64,000 bases of DNA from Tachypleus tridentatus (GCF_004210375.1 NC_134831.1:5766001-5830000); one strand, 5' to 3'. Positions 48,277 through 59,546 are shown, counted from the first letter of the stretch. Translations and numbers: made by a program. Notes: generated from the letters alone by a model not told the origin.

Positions 48277-48942
48277 ACAGCGTTACAAAGTACATAGAAT
48301 GAATAGTTTAAGCTACCCATCCATGTCCACAAACATTCATATATATATATAAAAATAAATATATCCTTTATATTTTGTTTTCCACTATAGTTCCCTTCTG
48401 CCCGTCTATTTGTAGGTAGTTTCTATCCACCAGTAAAACATTTTCAAAACCCCATAAATTGCACGTTTTATTTACTCAAAATAATAACTTAGTACCACTT
48501 AACCCCAGAAGCGCTTGCCTAACAGATTAGAGTAATTTGTGTAAAACAGGTGTTACGGATTGTTATTTATTAAAGAATTCCGTTTCTGAAGCACTGATCT
48601 GGAATAGTAAGTATTTTCAATGAGTTTATTATACAGAATTACTGTCTTCATGAACTTACAAATTCATTGCACCTCTAACATGCATTTGCTTCAGAAATCT
48701 AGCAAAAAAGATAAGTTTGGTTTCGTTTCTCTTTTATCACAGTGCCGCAGCTTTGAAACGGTTAAATGGTTTCAAGATATATATTTATATACAGGGCAAG
48801 ATTTGTAAACTGTGATTTAGGAACCAGAAAAGATGAATTTTCTTGAGCTCAAAGAACAGATCTTTGTAAGGACCAGTCACCGAATTCTAAAATAAAAGTG
48901 CAGCTGAAACTATATGTTCACTTTGTTTTCATCTAAATTAAT
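48277..48942. other. intergenic DNA
   Basis: A TA run lies near 48340. No gene was recognised. Confidence 0.5.
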
Positions 48943-49185
48943 CCATAATTCCATGAAGTGATCCTTAAGTCCGTGTAATCTTATGCAAGTCCATGAAGTG
49001 ATCATTAAGTCCACAAAGCCATTCTTAATTCGATGAACTGATCCCTAAGTCCATGAAATGACCATTAAGTCCATCATATTTATCAAGCCCATGAAAAAAT
49101 CATTAAGTCCATAAAGTCATCTTTCAGGCTATGAAGTAATCATTAACTTCCTAAAGGGATTCTTAAGACCATGAAGTAATAACTG
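48943..49185. repeat. 21-22-bp tandem repeat, about 11 copies
   Basis: The degenerate unit GATCATTAAGTCCATGAAGT recurs with many substitutions. Confidence 0.85.
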
Positions 49186-49552
49186 ATTTGAAGAAAAGAT
49201 AATTTCATGTTCGTTAGATATCTGGTTCTCTACCATGGAAGTAAATATGGCGTATAAAAACAAAACTCTGAGTTTCAAATATGAAGCTGACGAGTATCCT
49301 GTCAAGAAAACAGAACATGAACGAAACAATGCATTAACTTTGGTGGATTAATGTAGCTGTTGATAATTTTACTTTATGTCATACGCTAAAATAATAGCAT
49401 CAATTGTAGGCAAGTACTCTAATACACCCTTGATTGCATTAGTCACATTATTACACGATCATGTCATGAAATAACTTTTTGATTTGAATAGCTTTAAAAT
49501 AATATTTGAGCTCAAAGAAAGGATTTGAAACAGTGTTGTAAAACACAGAAAA
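49186..49552. other. intergenic DNA
   Basis: Nothing recognised. Confidence 0.5.
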
Positions 49553-49790
49553 GGTGTGGTCGGAACAACCTGAAATGATACAATGTTATTGGCCTACATC
49601 TCTAGTTGTGATCGGAACAACCTGAAATGATACAATGATATTGGCCTACAGCTCTAGTTATGGTAGGAACAACCTGAAATGATACAATGTTATTGGCCTA
49701 CATTCCTAGTTGTGGTCGGGACAACCTCAAATGATACAGTTACAGGTCTGTACTCTTAGTTGGGACAACATAAAAATGATACGGTCTGCA
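49553..49790. repeat. 52-bp tandem repeat, about 4.4 copies
   Basis: GGAACAACCTGAAATGATAC recurs at 49562, 49614, 49666 and 49718 (exactly 52 apart). A final shortened unit starts near 49762. Between markers: TATTGGCCTACA. Confidence 0.93.
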
Positions 49791-49958
49791 GAGTTATGGG
49801 TCAATATTATTTTTATATTGGTACGTATGTCTTAACCTTTGCCCTGTCATGAAGTACGTGTAAGTACATTTTAAACATCTGTTCCGCACACACCAATATA
49901 CACTTATAGATTTATTATATAGATTAGAGTACAGTAGTAAAATTCAATAGCTAAGTGG

Positions 49959-50215
49959 TTTGTTTGTTTGTTTCGAATTTCGCACAAAGCTACTCGAGGG
50001 CTATTTGTGCTAGACGTCCCTAATTTAGCAGTGTAAGACTAGAGGGAAGGCAGCTAGTCATCACCACCCTCCGCCAACTCTTGGGCTACTCTTTTACCAA
50101 AGAATAGTGGGATTGAGCGTCACATTATAGCGCCCCCACAGTTGAAAGGGCGAGCATGTTTGGTGCTACCGGGATTCGAACCGGCGACCCTCGGATTACG
50201 AGTCGAACGCCTTAA
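49959..50215 (-). mobile_element. SINE A, 5' end disrupted by SINE B
   Basis: Clear tail to B box (GGGATTCGAACCGGCGACCC) and anticodon region, stopping at CGCCTTAAC. The expected CACCTGGCCATGCC end is missing; a B SINE follows. Confidence 0.93.
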
Positions 50216-50225
50216 CACAAAATGT

Positions 50226-50340
50226 ATGTGTGTGTGTTTTCTTAGAGCAAAGCCACATCAGGTTATCTGCTGAGCCCACCGAGGGGAATCGAACCCCTGA
50301 TTTTAGCGTTGTAAATCCGGAGACATACCGCTATATGGGG
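50226..50340 (-). mobile_element. SINE B
   Basis: Close to consensus: TGTGTGTGTTTTCTTAGAGC tail, CGAGGGGAATCGAACCCC B box, GACATACCGCTATATGGGG head. The A+B unit is bracketed by TAGCTAAGTGG (49948-49958) and TAGCCAAGTGG (50345-50355). Confidence 0.93.
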
Positions 50341-50355
50341 AGCATTAGCCAAGTG

Positions 50356-51097
50356 GCTTAAATTTCCAACAAATTAAATAACTTTGGAATCTGTCATGTT
50401 ACTAGTATTTGATAACGAACAAAGAAAAGACATTGTAATGACTGACCAAGAATAGAACGAGCTCAGCTTGCTTGTAGTACAAATAACAACAAAGGAAGCT
50501 ACAACTTTCGCGTGATATAATCTGAAATAAAAACCGAACCGTTGTAAGAAAAAGAAATAGTCGTTGTGAAGTTTTCGTTCCAGCGACGTTCATTTCTTTA
50601 TAATTTCCTGTTTTTGTTGTGCTTATAAGTGAAAACTTTCTCGTGATCTTGGATAATTACATTTGGGATTACGTGAGTAACGTGAGGGAACAATCTAGTT
50701 CATTTTAACAATATAGGGAAAACCTAGTTCATTTCACTTATCTAGAATTCGGATCCACAAAGCCAAGAAATATTCAAAATATCCATCATGGCCTGTAGGA
50801 ATGGCAAATTGATCTGACATAGCCTTAATCATATGTTCAAATTCACGACTGCGAAATACAATAGGAAAAGTTCGAGACACACACACCAACGTATATCATT
50901 TTAGGCATCACTCACTGAACACTGGGGTTTGTAAGCTACTTCGAGAAATTTTTTTTCAGAAATAAGTGATCACGTATGATCAATAAAATGTGAGCGAAAT
51001 TAAGCTTACATTCTCCACGAGTTATTTCATTATTTTTATTTGGGTTATTTTAATGAAAAGTCGAATTACGCGCCATCTGCCAGAATCTCGACTGGCT
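50356..51097. other. intergenic DNA
   Basis: Nothing recognised. Confidence 0.5.
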
Positions 51098-51112
51098 AAC
51101 AAAAAAAAAAGG

Positions 51113-51235
51113 CCTGTGTATGTGTTTTCTTATAGCAAAGTCACATCGGGCTATCTGCTGAGACCACCGAGGAGAATCGAGCCCCTGATGTTTTAGCGTT
51201 GTAAATCCGTAGACTTTCTGCTGCACCAGAGGATG
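51113..51235 (-). mobile_element. SINE B with A-rich duplication
   Basis: Full antisense B structure. Flanks ACAAAAAAAAAAGGC (51098-51112) and ACAAAAGAAAAAAGGC (51236-51251) are a probable target duplication. Confidence 0.9.
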
Positions 51236-51489
51236 ACAAAAGAAAAAAGGCAATATGAAACACGAAAACAGAGAATTCAGCTCACCGAATAGATGTTTGT
51301 ACACAGTCTGATCTCGAACACACAGATAAATCCAAATAATTTCTAAAGTAAGTAAACTTAATTTGTTGGAAGAATTCGACTTCTGTAATGGAATACATTC
51401 ACAGATACGTATTATAAATCAATAGAAATAAAGTTTGTAATTAAAGCAATTACTGCAAAATACGTTTAACAACTTGTTATGTCGTATTG

Positions 51490-51704
51490 GGCATCCCCGT
51501 CGGGCCAAACATGCTCACCCTTTCAGCCGTAAGGGCGTTATAATGTGACGCTCAATCTCACTATTCGTTGGTGAATGAGTAGCCCAAGAATTGGCGGTGA
51601 GTAGTGATGACTAGCTGCCTTCCCTCTAGTCTTACACTGCTAAATTAGGGACGGTTAGCGCAGATAGCCTTCGTGTAGCTTATCGAAAAATTAAAAACAA
51701 ACAA
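51490..51704 (+). mobile_element. SINE A, head-truncated
   Basis: Starts in the B box (GGGCATCCCCGTCGGGCC). The body is near consensus; the terminal block is slightly shortened (GTAGCTTATCG). Confidence 0.9.
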
Positions 51705-51931
51705 GCATAACGTTTCTTCAAACATTACTGTACATATAAAAATGTGAAGCTTATTAGTAACGTGATAAGCGACCCCTACATGTTTTATGCTCGCTTTTCA
51801 TTTCAAACCTTAACATATTGCGAATTCTAAGCCTTTTTAACACATCTACATCTGAATACGCATTATGTAAAACTAGTGTAACAAATATATATTGTTAATT
51901 TGTTTCTTTTTGTAACAGAATGAAATCAGAA

Positions 51932-52279
51932 TTCACGTAGAATACAACTATCTTCTCATCTTCATCACGTACAATGCAACAACTATCTTCTCATCTTCAT
52001 CACGTACAATACAACTATCTTCTCATCTTCATCACGTAGAATACAACAACTATCTTCTCATCTTCATCACGTACAATACCACAACTATCTTCTCATCTTC
52101 ATCACGTACAATTCCACAACTATCTTCTCATCTTCATCACGTACAATATAACAACTATCTTCTCATCTTCATCACGTAGAATACAACAACTATCTTCTCA
52201 TCTTCATCACGTACAATACCATAACTATCTTCTCATCTTCATCACGTACAATACCACAACTATCTTCTCATCTTCATCA
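51932..52279. repeat. 35-bp tandem repeat, about 10 copies
   Basis: Unit ACTATCTTCTCATCTTCATC then ACGTACAATACAACA. A few copies lack the ACA near the unit end. Confidence 0.95.
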
Positions 52280-52730
52280 GAAATGCCAAAATTTATCAGT
52301 TATTAAATATCTGGAAAATGTGTTATTGAACAGTAAATTATCTTTCGCTGAAATAACCAAGTTTACCACATTTATTAAATGTCCAAGAATTATGTTTTTG
52401 AAAAGTAAATTCCCTTTCTCAGAAATACCCAGCATTATCAAATGTCTGTTTGTTTGTTTGTTTTGAATTTCGCGCAAAGCTACTCGAGGGCTATCTGCGC
52501 TAACCGTCCCTAATTTTGCAATGTAAGATTAGAGGGAAGGCAGCTCGTCACCACCACCCACCGCCAGCTCTTAGGCTACTCTTTTATCAGCAAATAGTAG
52601 GACTGACTGTCACATTATAACACCCCCACTGCTAAAGTACGAGCATGTTTGGTGTTACGGGGATTCGAACCCGCAACCCTCAGATATCAATGTCCGATAA
52701 ACGTGTTATTGAAAAGTTACTCTCTTTTAG
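52280..52730. repeat. 71-bp tandem repeat, 3 copies, third split by a SINE
   Basis: Unit starts AGAAATRCC at 52280, 52351 and 52422 (71 bp apart), with AAATGTC and GTTATTGAA markers. The third unit stops at 52446 and resumes at 52686 after a SINE A. Confidence 0.85.
52447..52685 (-). mobile_element. SINE A, head-truncated
   Basis: Reaches the anticodon side of the head (AACCCGCAACCCTCAGATA). Flanks TATCAAATGTC and TATCAATGTC indicate the target duplication. Confidence 0.92.
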
Positions 52731-52897
52731 GCTCAGACAGTACATTGGTCTGAGTAACGGAAACCATTTACTCTTCAGACTAGAGATTTAACTGAGTGTA
52801 TCTTGGGTTCAGGACACCGTTTATGTTTTCTTACCTACTTTCAAAAAGAACCATCTGTTTTACTGATCTCAAAAATTAGGTAAACATGTAAGTGAAG

Positions 52898-53310
52898 TCC
52901 ACCGGTGGATAGCGGTAAGTCTTCGGATCTACAAGCATCTACTATGCTTGTTTGTTTTGGAATTTCGCACAAAGCTACTCGAGGGCTATCTGTGATAGCC
53001 GTCCCTAATTTAGCAGTGTAAGACCAGAGGGAAGGCAGCTAGTCATCACCACCCACCGCCAACTATTGGGCTACTCTTTTACCAACGAATAGTGGGATTG
53101 ACCGTCACATTATATGCCCCCACGGCTGGGAGGGCGAACATGTTTAGCGCGACACGGGCGCGAACCCGCGACCCTCGGATCACGAGTCGCACGCCTTACG
53201 CGCTTGGCCATGCCAGGCCTCTACTATGCTAAAATCAGTGGACCCATTCTCCTCGATGGACAGAGCAGATAGGCCGACTTGGCTTTGCTGTAAGAAAACA
53301 TACGGGCACA
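52898..53310 (+). mobile_element. SINE B split by SINE A
   Basis: Left part GGATAGCGGTAAGTCTTCGG; right part resumes TAAAATCAGTGGACC then GATAGGCCGACTTGGCTTTG and a CACACCC tail. Confidence 0.9.
52949..53220 (-). mobile_element. SINE A nested in SINE B, perfect duplication
   Basis: Full-length copy flanked by CTACTATGCT at 52939-52948 and 53221-53230. It sits inside the anticodon region of the older B element. Confidence 0.96.
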
Positions 53311-53344
53311 CCCAAGTGATTTGATAACTCCATTATATATATAT

Positions 53345-53620
53345 AGGACCAGGTAAGGCACGGCTTAATCGATAGGACGATCTACACGAAATCTGTGGGG
53401 GGTCGCGGCTTCGAATTCCCGTCATCAGACATGTTCGTCCTTTCAACCTTGAGGAAGATATAATGCGACTTTCAATCCCACTGTTCGTCGAGAAAAGAGG
53501 AGCCCAAGAGTTGGCGTTGGGTGATATTTATTACTTGCCTTCTATCTGGTCCATCACTACTAAATTAAGGACAGCTACAACCGACAGCTCTCGCTTTGCT
53601 TTGCACGGACAATCGAAACC
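53345..53620 (+). mobile_element. SINE F
   Basis: Same head type as the copy at 31184 (CGAAATCTG at the anticodon arm), B box GGCTTCGAATTCCCG, then an A-like body with CCCAAGAGTTGGCG. The terminal block is diverged. Confidence 0.8.
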
Positions 53621-54144
53621 GTTATATATGGTTTATTGTAATTTAAAATAGGATTATTCGGTTTTTAGTTATAGTAAAATGTATTTTATAATTCTATACT
53701 TCTGAATGAATAATAATTGATATAACGTTTTGCTTTTGTTATGTTTTTATATAAATATAAAACTGTTTTAAAATACTTGTTTTAGCCAATTTTAGCATTG
53801 TACTTCTACAAACTTATTATTGACCAAGTAGGTTGGGAGTATTCGTTTCAAAGAGGTTCTCAATGACTCAGTGGTAAGTTTATAATTTTTTATTTACACA
53901 AAAGGAGGGAAAACAAGAAAAGAATGAAATATAAGAAACAATTTTAAAAAATACGTTTAATAACAATTAATAACTTATCTAAATAGATAGGAAAAGGCTA
54001 ACAATGATAAAATGTTGACAGTGTTGAATAAAACTGTTTTCATTGAGTAGAGACTATAGGGTATGATACACGTTAACTTTCCTTGTTGTATATAAAAAGC
54101 ACCTCACCTTGACAATGATAAGGGTATTAAAATCCATGGTGCTC
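53621..54144. other. AT-rich intergenic DNA
   Basis: A possible SINE B/C head scrap (ACTCAGTGGTAAGTTTATAA) lies near 53865; otherwise nothing. Confidence 0.45.
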
Positions 54145-54460
54145 CAATTTGACATGAATATTCCTTTTATTATCCACCTGCTTAAGGTTGAAAAGATATG
54201 TCATGGATACAAGCTGTGCACAAGTCATATGTCTCGATTTTCTAGACAGAAATCCCTCTTTATTATGTTGGATAATGCTGTCAGGAACACGAGGATGATT
54301 TTTGCTACAAACTTTTGTGTTCGTGGATTCTCACTTGCTACAAGATGCTGCACTATGTTTACGACTTGTTCCACGTCTCTTTCTCAAAATCCATGGTGCC
54401 CCAAGTTGATACACATTATTTTGTGTTCTAATACCATTATGTCTAAAACAGACGGATATT
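54145..54460 (+). repeat. unclassified interspersed repeat, copy 1
   Basis: About 310 bp matches 57228-57533 in inverted orientation. Shared stretches include TATCCACCTGCTTAAGGTTG, TTTCTCAAAATCCATGG and ATACACATTATTTTGTGTTC. Both copies keep an open frame on the same relative strand (here plus) with similar translations (F-S-R-Q-K-S and P-K-L-I-H-I-I-L-C-S-N). I do not recognise the family and no termini are clear. Confidence 0.8.
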
Positions 54461-55108
54461 AAATTTTATGTGCTGAATGTTAGAAGTTTTAAGGTCCCTC
54501 AGATATTAATAAACAAGTTGATTTGTTAGCATTTTAAGAATTTTGCCTAAAGCAACCTTAATTGGAGAAATATATCGTGAGTACTAAACGAAAGCATTAC
54601 ATTTTTCGGTCAATGTTTCAGAACTTTTAGCATTTACTTTAAATGCAGTTAGCAATGAATAAACTTGGTCTCCAGGGAAATTTACGAAAATCGATTATTA
54701 GTCAACTTTTGTACCTCAAACTTCGAAATCAATAATAAGTGAGACAGTTATCAATCTTATCTTAACGATAGCGCGAAAATGTTATTGAAGAAAAACGAGC
54801 TTGTATGCTATAAAATGGTTGTCATGATGCTTCGACAGCAAAATCTATAAGTTGTTTTTACTGGTCATATTGCTACCTTTATTATTTGATTTGATCGAAT
54901 TATTGTGTTAATTGTAAATGTATTGTTGTGTCCAGTATTTGATGTACTCGTATTATTATAAATTCTGTTTTCGTTTATTGTTTTTTTTTAATACAACAGA
55001 GATGTGTTTAATTAAAAGATCAGTAACGGATATTAATCGCTTTCCTATAAATTATCAGCATTGCGTCTGTTCTACTGTAAGACGGGTTAACAAAATCTAT
55101 TGCTCATT
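54461..55108. other. AT-rich intergenic DNA
   Basis: Nothing recognised. Confidence 0.5.
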
Positions 55109-55210
55109 TGCGGTTAAGCCTAAAGCCATGTAATGTTCTATTTGTGCTCTGCATCCGCAGTTATCGAAACCTGAATATTAATGTTATAAACCGCCAAGCA
55201 ACACAGTTGA
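55109..55210 (-). mobile_element. SINE C, decayed
   Basis: AAAGCCATGTAATGTTCTAT and GCAGTTATCGAAACCTG keep the C order; the head is weak. Confidence 0.7.
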
Positions 55211-55370
55211 TTTTTACACATAGTTTTTGAAGGTGCTGGCTATGTTTTTCTCTCCCCAGCCATATGGATCTCAGGTTCCATAATTCATGTTCCATTTTTG
55301 CTCACAGTAGTTACACTCCAAACTTTGGAAACGCTTGCGTATTAAAATAGTAGCTAACAAATTCCACTAT

Positions 55371-55640
55371 TTGTTTTTTTTTTTTATTTCGTACAAAGCT
55401 ACACGAGGGCTATCTGCGCTAGTCTTCCCTAATTTAGCAGTGTAAGACTATATGAAAGGCACATAGTCATCACCACCCACCGCAAACTGTTGGGCTACTC
55501 TTTTACCAACGAATAGTGAGATTGACCGTCACATTATAACTCCCCCACGGCTAAAAGTGCATGTTTGGTGCGACGGGGATTCGAACCATCGACCCTCAGG
55601 TTACGATTCTAACGCCTTAACCATCTGGCCATGCCGGGCT
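55371..55640 (-). mobile_element. SINE A, near full length
   Basis: T-rich tail, terminal block and body are close to consensus. A short deletion in the GGGCGAGCATG segment (AAAAGTGCATGTTTGG). The head ends CTGGCCATGCCGGGC. Confidence 0.94.
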
Positions 55641-56299
55641 TAATTCAACAACCCAAAGAAACAACCACATTTTACAAACTGAAAGAAAAATAAATTGGAG
55701 TGTAAATTTGAAGGACTAATCGTTACAAGATTGGTAGACCAGAGACCAAAGAAGGCCTAACTGTGGTTACTGAAGGTGGAATATGACGTTGGAAAAAAAT
55801 GACACACAGTTGAAGCACTTGTTGTCGCCTACTTTGCAGAATTCTCGGTTATTTTAAAATAAAAGTGATTTATGTCTAACTTCTTATTAAACCTACGTCT
55901 ACATACCGAACTATAACGGTATAAGACTTCGATTATCGAGTTATGTTTTACTTAACAAATACGAAGAAACGATGTTTATTATGATCGATTGAATCCAAGA
56001 GACATATTATGTTTATATATAAAATACTTCGATTTTTCATTTCTCTTATTGCTGTCCACTATCTCGGTATAAGAGCTCTTGGCCGGCTCACCACATTAAA
56101 ACTAACAAAAATCGGAGTTCGATCATTGCTATGTTTTGTTTACGCTTGGAAACTAAAGGCTAAGCCATTATGAAAACCCTAACTAACCATTTGTTGAATT
56201 GAGTATGGACTATCCTATTTGGTGATTCAGAGTTCTGTTTTGCTTCAGAATTGTTTAATAGTTTAAGAGTATGATTCACGTTAGAACGTTTAATCAAAA
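55641..56299. other. intergenic DNA
   Basis: Nothing recognised. Confidence 0.5.
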
Positions 56300-56470
56300 G
56301 TCAACTCGTGTAAATGACGTAGCGGTATGACTAGAAAACGGGTTTCGATAACCGTGACAGGCAGAGCACAGATAGACCATTGCGTAGTTTTGTGCTTAAC
56401 TTCAAAAGAAACAAACAAGTCCCCGAGTAGCAGAACACAGATAGTCCATAATGCAGTTTTGTAATTGATC
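56300..56470 (+). mobile_element. SINE C followed by a second C tail
   Basis: A full diverged C copy (GTAGCGGTATGAC, GGGTTTCGATAACCG, GCAGAGCACAGATAG, then the tail) is followed at 56425-56470 by a second GCAGAACACAGATAGTCC segment. This is either a partial tandem duplication or a second truncated insertion. Confidence 0.8.
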
Positions 56471-57114
56471 CCATTGGGATTATTTATCATTTAATTTTGC
56501 TTGATTACCATTATTAAAAAAGAAAGCAGAAGGATATTAAATTCATGAGAAAGAACATATGCATATTATAACAATGTTTTACTTCGGACAGATGTGAGAG
56601 CTCCCATGTACGAAATAAAAACTACACGAAGGTCTCATATCTATATTTTTGAAAATCTGAAAAGCATGATGCTTCTCTGTAATTAAATATTTCTTGGATG
56701 GTCCTGTTGCTATCTCTAGGTTTAAAAGCATTTTTATTCCTCGTTTCCTCCTTGAGAAAGAAACTGCACATGCCGTTTTCTTTTTAATTTGAAATTATTA
56801 TTCAAGTCGTTTATTCCTTAGTGTCGACAAAATATCAGATTATATACTTGGTTGACTACTTCAAATTGAAACTATTTTGAATATGCAAATCACCATGTCA
56901 CGTGACAAAACATCTGTTGTAAAAGTCCAGTTGTAACAAAGTGCATCAGGATTACATTTCGACATGTTTTGTGTGAGGCATAATATCACCGAAACATGGA
57001 TCAATTTTGAGAAACGTATGGAATCGCGCTTTCGGACGCAAATTGCTGTACACTCAAATCATACAAGTGTGTTCAGGCTTAAAATTTGTAAGATATGGAT
57101 ATTTCATTATTTTC
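56471..57114. other. intergenic DNA
   Basis: Nothing recognised. Confidence 0.5.
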
Positions 57115-57222
57115 GAACAAAACCACATGGGGTTATCTGCTGTGATGACCGCTGCGGGGAATCGAATCTCGGATTTTGTGTTGTAATTCCGTCGACTTAC
57201 CATTGTTCCACTGGAAGACGCA
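57115..57222 (-). mobile_element. SINE B, diverged
   Basis: CAAAACCACATGGGGTTATC, GCGGGGAATCGAATCTC and TTGTAATTCCGTCGACTTAC in antisense order. It directly abuts the unclassified repeat copy 2. Confidence 0.85.
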
Positions 57223-57227
57223 AGATA

Positions 57228-57533
57228 GGGCCATCCGTTGTACTTAATGCCATTGGAACACAAAATAATGTGTATCAACTTGGGGAACCATGGGTTTTGA
57301 GAAATAGACCTGCAACAAGTCTTAAGCAAAGTGCAGTACCGTGTAACAAGTGAGAATCCACAAACACCAAGGTCAGTGGCGAAAATCATCCACGTGTCCT
57401 TGATAGCATTACCCAACATAACAAAGAAGGATTTCTGTCTGGAAAAGCGAAACATATGACTTGTGCATAGTTTGTGTCCATACTATTCAACCTTAAGCAG
57501 GTGGATAAAAAAAGGAATATTCATGTCAATCCA
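57228..57533 (-). repeat. unclassified interspersed repeat, copy 2
   Basis: The inverted counterpart of 54145-54460, roughly 80 percent similar by eye. Its open frame is on the minus strand. Confidence 0.8.
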
Positions 57534-57663
57534 CACGAAAAAATCCTGATTTAAGTCGTTGGAAACAATGACTATGGATGTCTTTACGACCATACTGTAG
57601 AAATAGTCGCACATAAAAATGTTCTATTTCACTAGATGGCTCATGAAAAGACTTCAGGGAAGA

Positions 57664-57926
57664 AATCTGTTTGTTTTTGAATTTCGCGCAAAGATACTCA
57701 AGTGCTATCTGAACTAGCCGTCCCTAATTTAGCAGTGTAAGACTAGAGGGAAGGCAGCTAGTCATCATTACCCATCGCTAACTCTTGGGCTACTCTTTTA
57801 CCAACGAGTAGTGGGATTGACTGGAACATTATAACGCCCCTACGGTTGAAAGGGCGAGCATATTTGGTGCGAAGGGGATTCGAACCCACGGCTCTAATAC
57901 CTTAACCCACTTGGCCATGTCGGGCC
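57664..57926 (-). mobile_element. SINE A with 9-bp duplication
   Basis: Flanked by CAGGGAAGA at 57655-57663 and 57927-57935. Part of the anticodon region is deleted (CCCACGGCTCTAATACC). Confidence 0.93.
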
Positions 57927-57935
57927 CAGGGAAGA

Positions 57936-58542
57936 GGAGTATGCCTTAAGCATGGTAGCTGTAAGACAAAGCCTGTTAGGAATCTAAACTACGCTGAAAG
58001 CTATTGTCATGATGCAAGGGTGTCAGACAGAGCATGACTAGATGTGTTGACGTTGACTGTAACGTTGTTATAGAGTGCCAAAATCGTTTCAATGTAACGT
58101 ACTTAATCTATGTACTTATATACTAAAATACGATATATTTTTTACAGTAAATTCAATAAAGGTACTCAAACTGACTATAATAAAAATAGAACATTACCGT
58201 TTGTGTGAAAACAACATTTTTAGGCTTGTATGGTGCTGACAGTGGCATCAGTATAAGTCGCACACTTATGTAAATCCGCACAAAATTGTTAAAACACCAC
58301 CGTCCATCCCAACAGAAGTAAAAGGATTCCAGAAAGCTGGCATATAACGTATAATGCTTGAAAGATCTATTCCCGAAAGTTAAGAGTAGTTGGTAAATAT
58401 CTGATACATGTGTTGGCTTGCAATGTTGACTGAAAAATACGAAACCACTTTCTGCATCTAATGCATGGATAATCGTGGGTAAGCTCTGAATTTTTCAGAT
58501 TGCTTAGCTATATACATATTTGTATTTATACATCCTCAGAGC
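57936..58542. other. intergenic DNA
   Basis: Nothing recognised. Confidence 0.5.
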
Positions 58543-58590
58543 TTCAGTCTTACACTGCTAAATTAAGGACGGCTAGCGCAGATAGCCCAA
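58543..58590 (+). mobile_element. SINE A body fragment
   Basis: AGTCTTACACTGCTAAATTA and GACGGCTAGCGCAGATAGCC are nearly perfect, but both ends are missing. Confidence 0.75.
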
Positions 58591-58950
58591 GGTCCAAGAT
58601 AAAAATGTAAAGCAACAAAATTTATCTTCATCAACGATTTACCACTTTGAGGAACAGAAAAATTTTGTAAAGAAAGACATCTCTACAAAACAATTTCAAT
58701 AGAATAGAAACTTGAAATATTTATAAACGAAAGAACGCCAGAGAAGACACAACTCATGCTAACTGAAGTGAAACATTAGTCAAAGAAATTTCTTAGTTCT
58801 TATAAGCTACGTTTATAATCGTTAAAAATTGTGCGTTCGAAGTTAGTTTTGAAACTGCTTCAAATGGTGACAATAGTGCTCAACCATTAATTGAATTAAT
58901 GACTAATCCTGTGTTTGATAGATGGCGGTAGCACATAAAGGCATGTTTTA
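58591..58950. other. intergenic DNA
   Basis: Nothing recognised. Confidence 0.5.
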
Positions 58951-59081
58951 GATTATTTGTTTGTTTAGAATTTAGCACAAAGCTACACAATGGGCTATCT
59001 GCGCTCTGCCCACAACGGGTATTGAAACCGATTTTTAGCGGTGTAATTCCGCAGACATACCGCTGTGCCACTGAGGGTTCA
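58951..59081 (-). mobile_element. SINE C, full length with duplication
   Basis: Best reference for family C: TTAGCACAAAGCTACACAAT, CGGGTATTGAAACCG and CATACCGCTGTGCCACTGAG antisense. Flanked by CATGTTTTA at 58942-58950 and 59082-59090. Confidence 0.93.
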
Positions 59082-59094
59082 CATGTTTTAAAAA

Positions 59095-59330
59095 TTACAA
59101 ACTAGCTACGCAGTAGTTATCCGCCAATGGCGGTTCCTAATTTCGAACCGATGAACTAGAGCAAACAGAGCCCATCGCCAGCTCTTGGACTGTTTTTATC
59201 TAATCTGATCGAACAGTGTGATTTCATCTTCAGTCTGATAGCACACCCGGAGCAAAAAGTGCGGAGCACCTTTTTTTGTAGAAAAAGGTTACGAACCATG
59301 AATCCTGAGATTTGCTTAGCCACGACCGGT
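59095..59330 (-). mobile_element. SINE E-like, old copy
   Basis: Antisense CTAATTTCGAACCG, CATCGCCAGCTCTTGG and TTGCTTAGCCACGACC keep the E order, with heavy divergence. Confidence 0.6.
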
Positions 59331-59428
59331 AATTTCTAAATGCTGTCAACTAATGTGGTGCAAGAGTTTAAATATGTCAACAGTGTTATAATACCAGCTT
59401 AAGAATGATAATATGCTAAAAGGAAAAG

Positions 59429-59546
59429 CGTGTGTTTTCTTTTAGCAAACCCCCATCGGGCTAACTGCTGAGTCCACCCAGGGCAATCGAACCCCTAAAT
59501 TTAGCGTCGTAAATCCGTAGACTTACCGCTGTACTAGCAGGGGCCC
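59429..59546 (-). mobile_element. SINE B with A-rich duplication
   Basis: Full antisense B copy (CAGGGCAATCGAACCCC; CTTACCGCTGTACTAGCAGG). Flanked by AAAAGGAAAAG and AAAAGAAAAG. Confidence 0.92.

Noticed and set aside
57054-57455. 133-codon minus frame as a gene
   Set aside because: It spans the unclassified repeat and an antisense SINE B, so at least part is mobile-element sequence; kept as a repeat finding instead.
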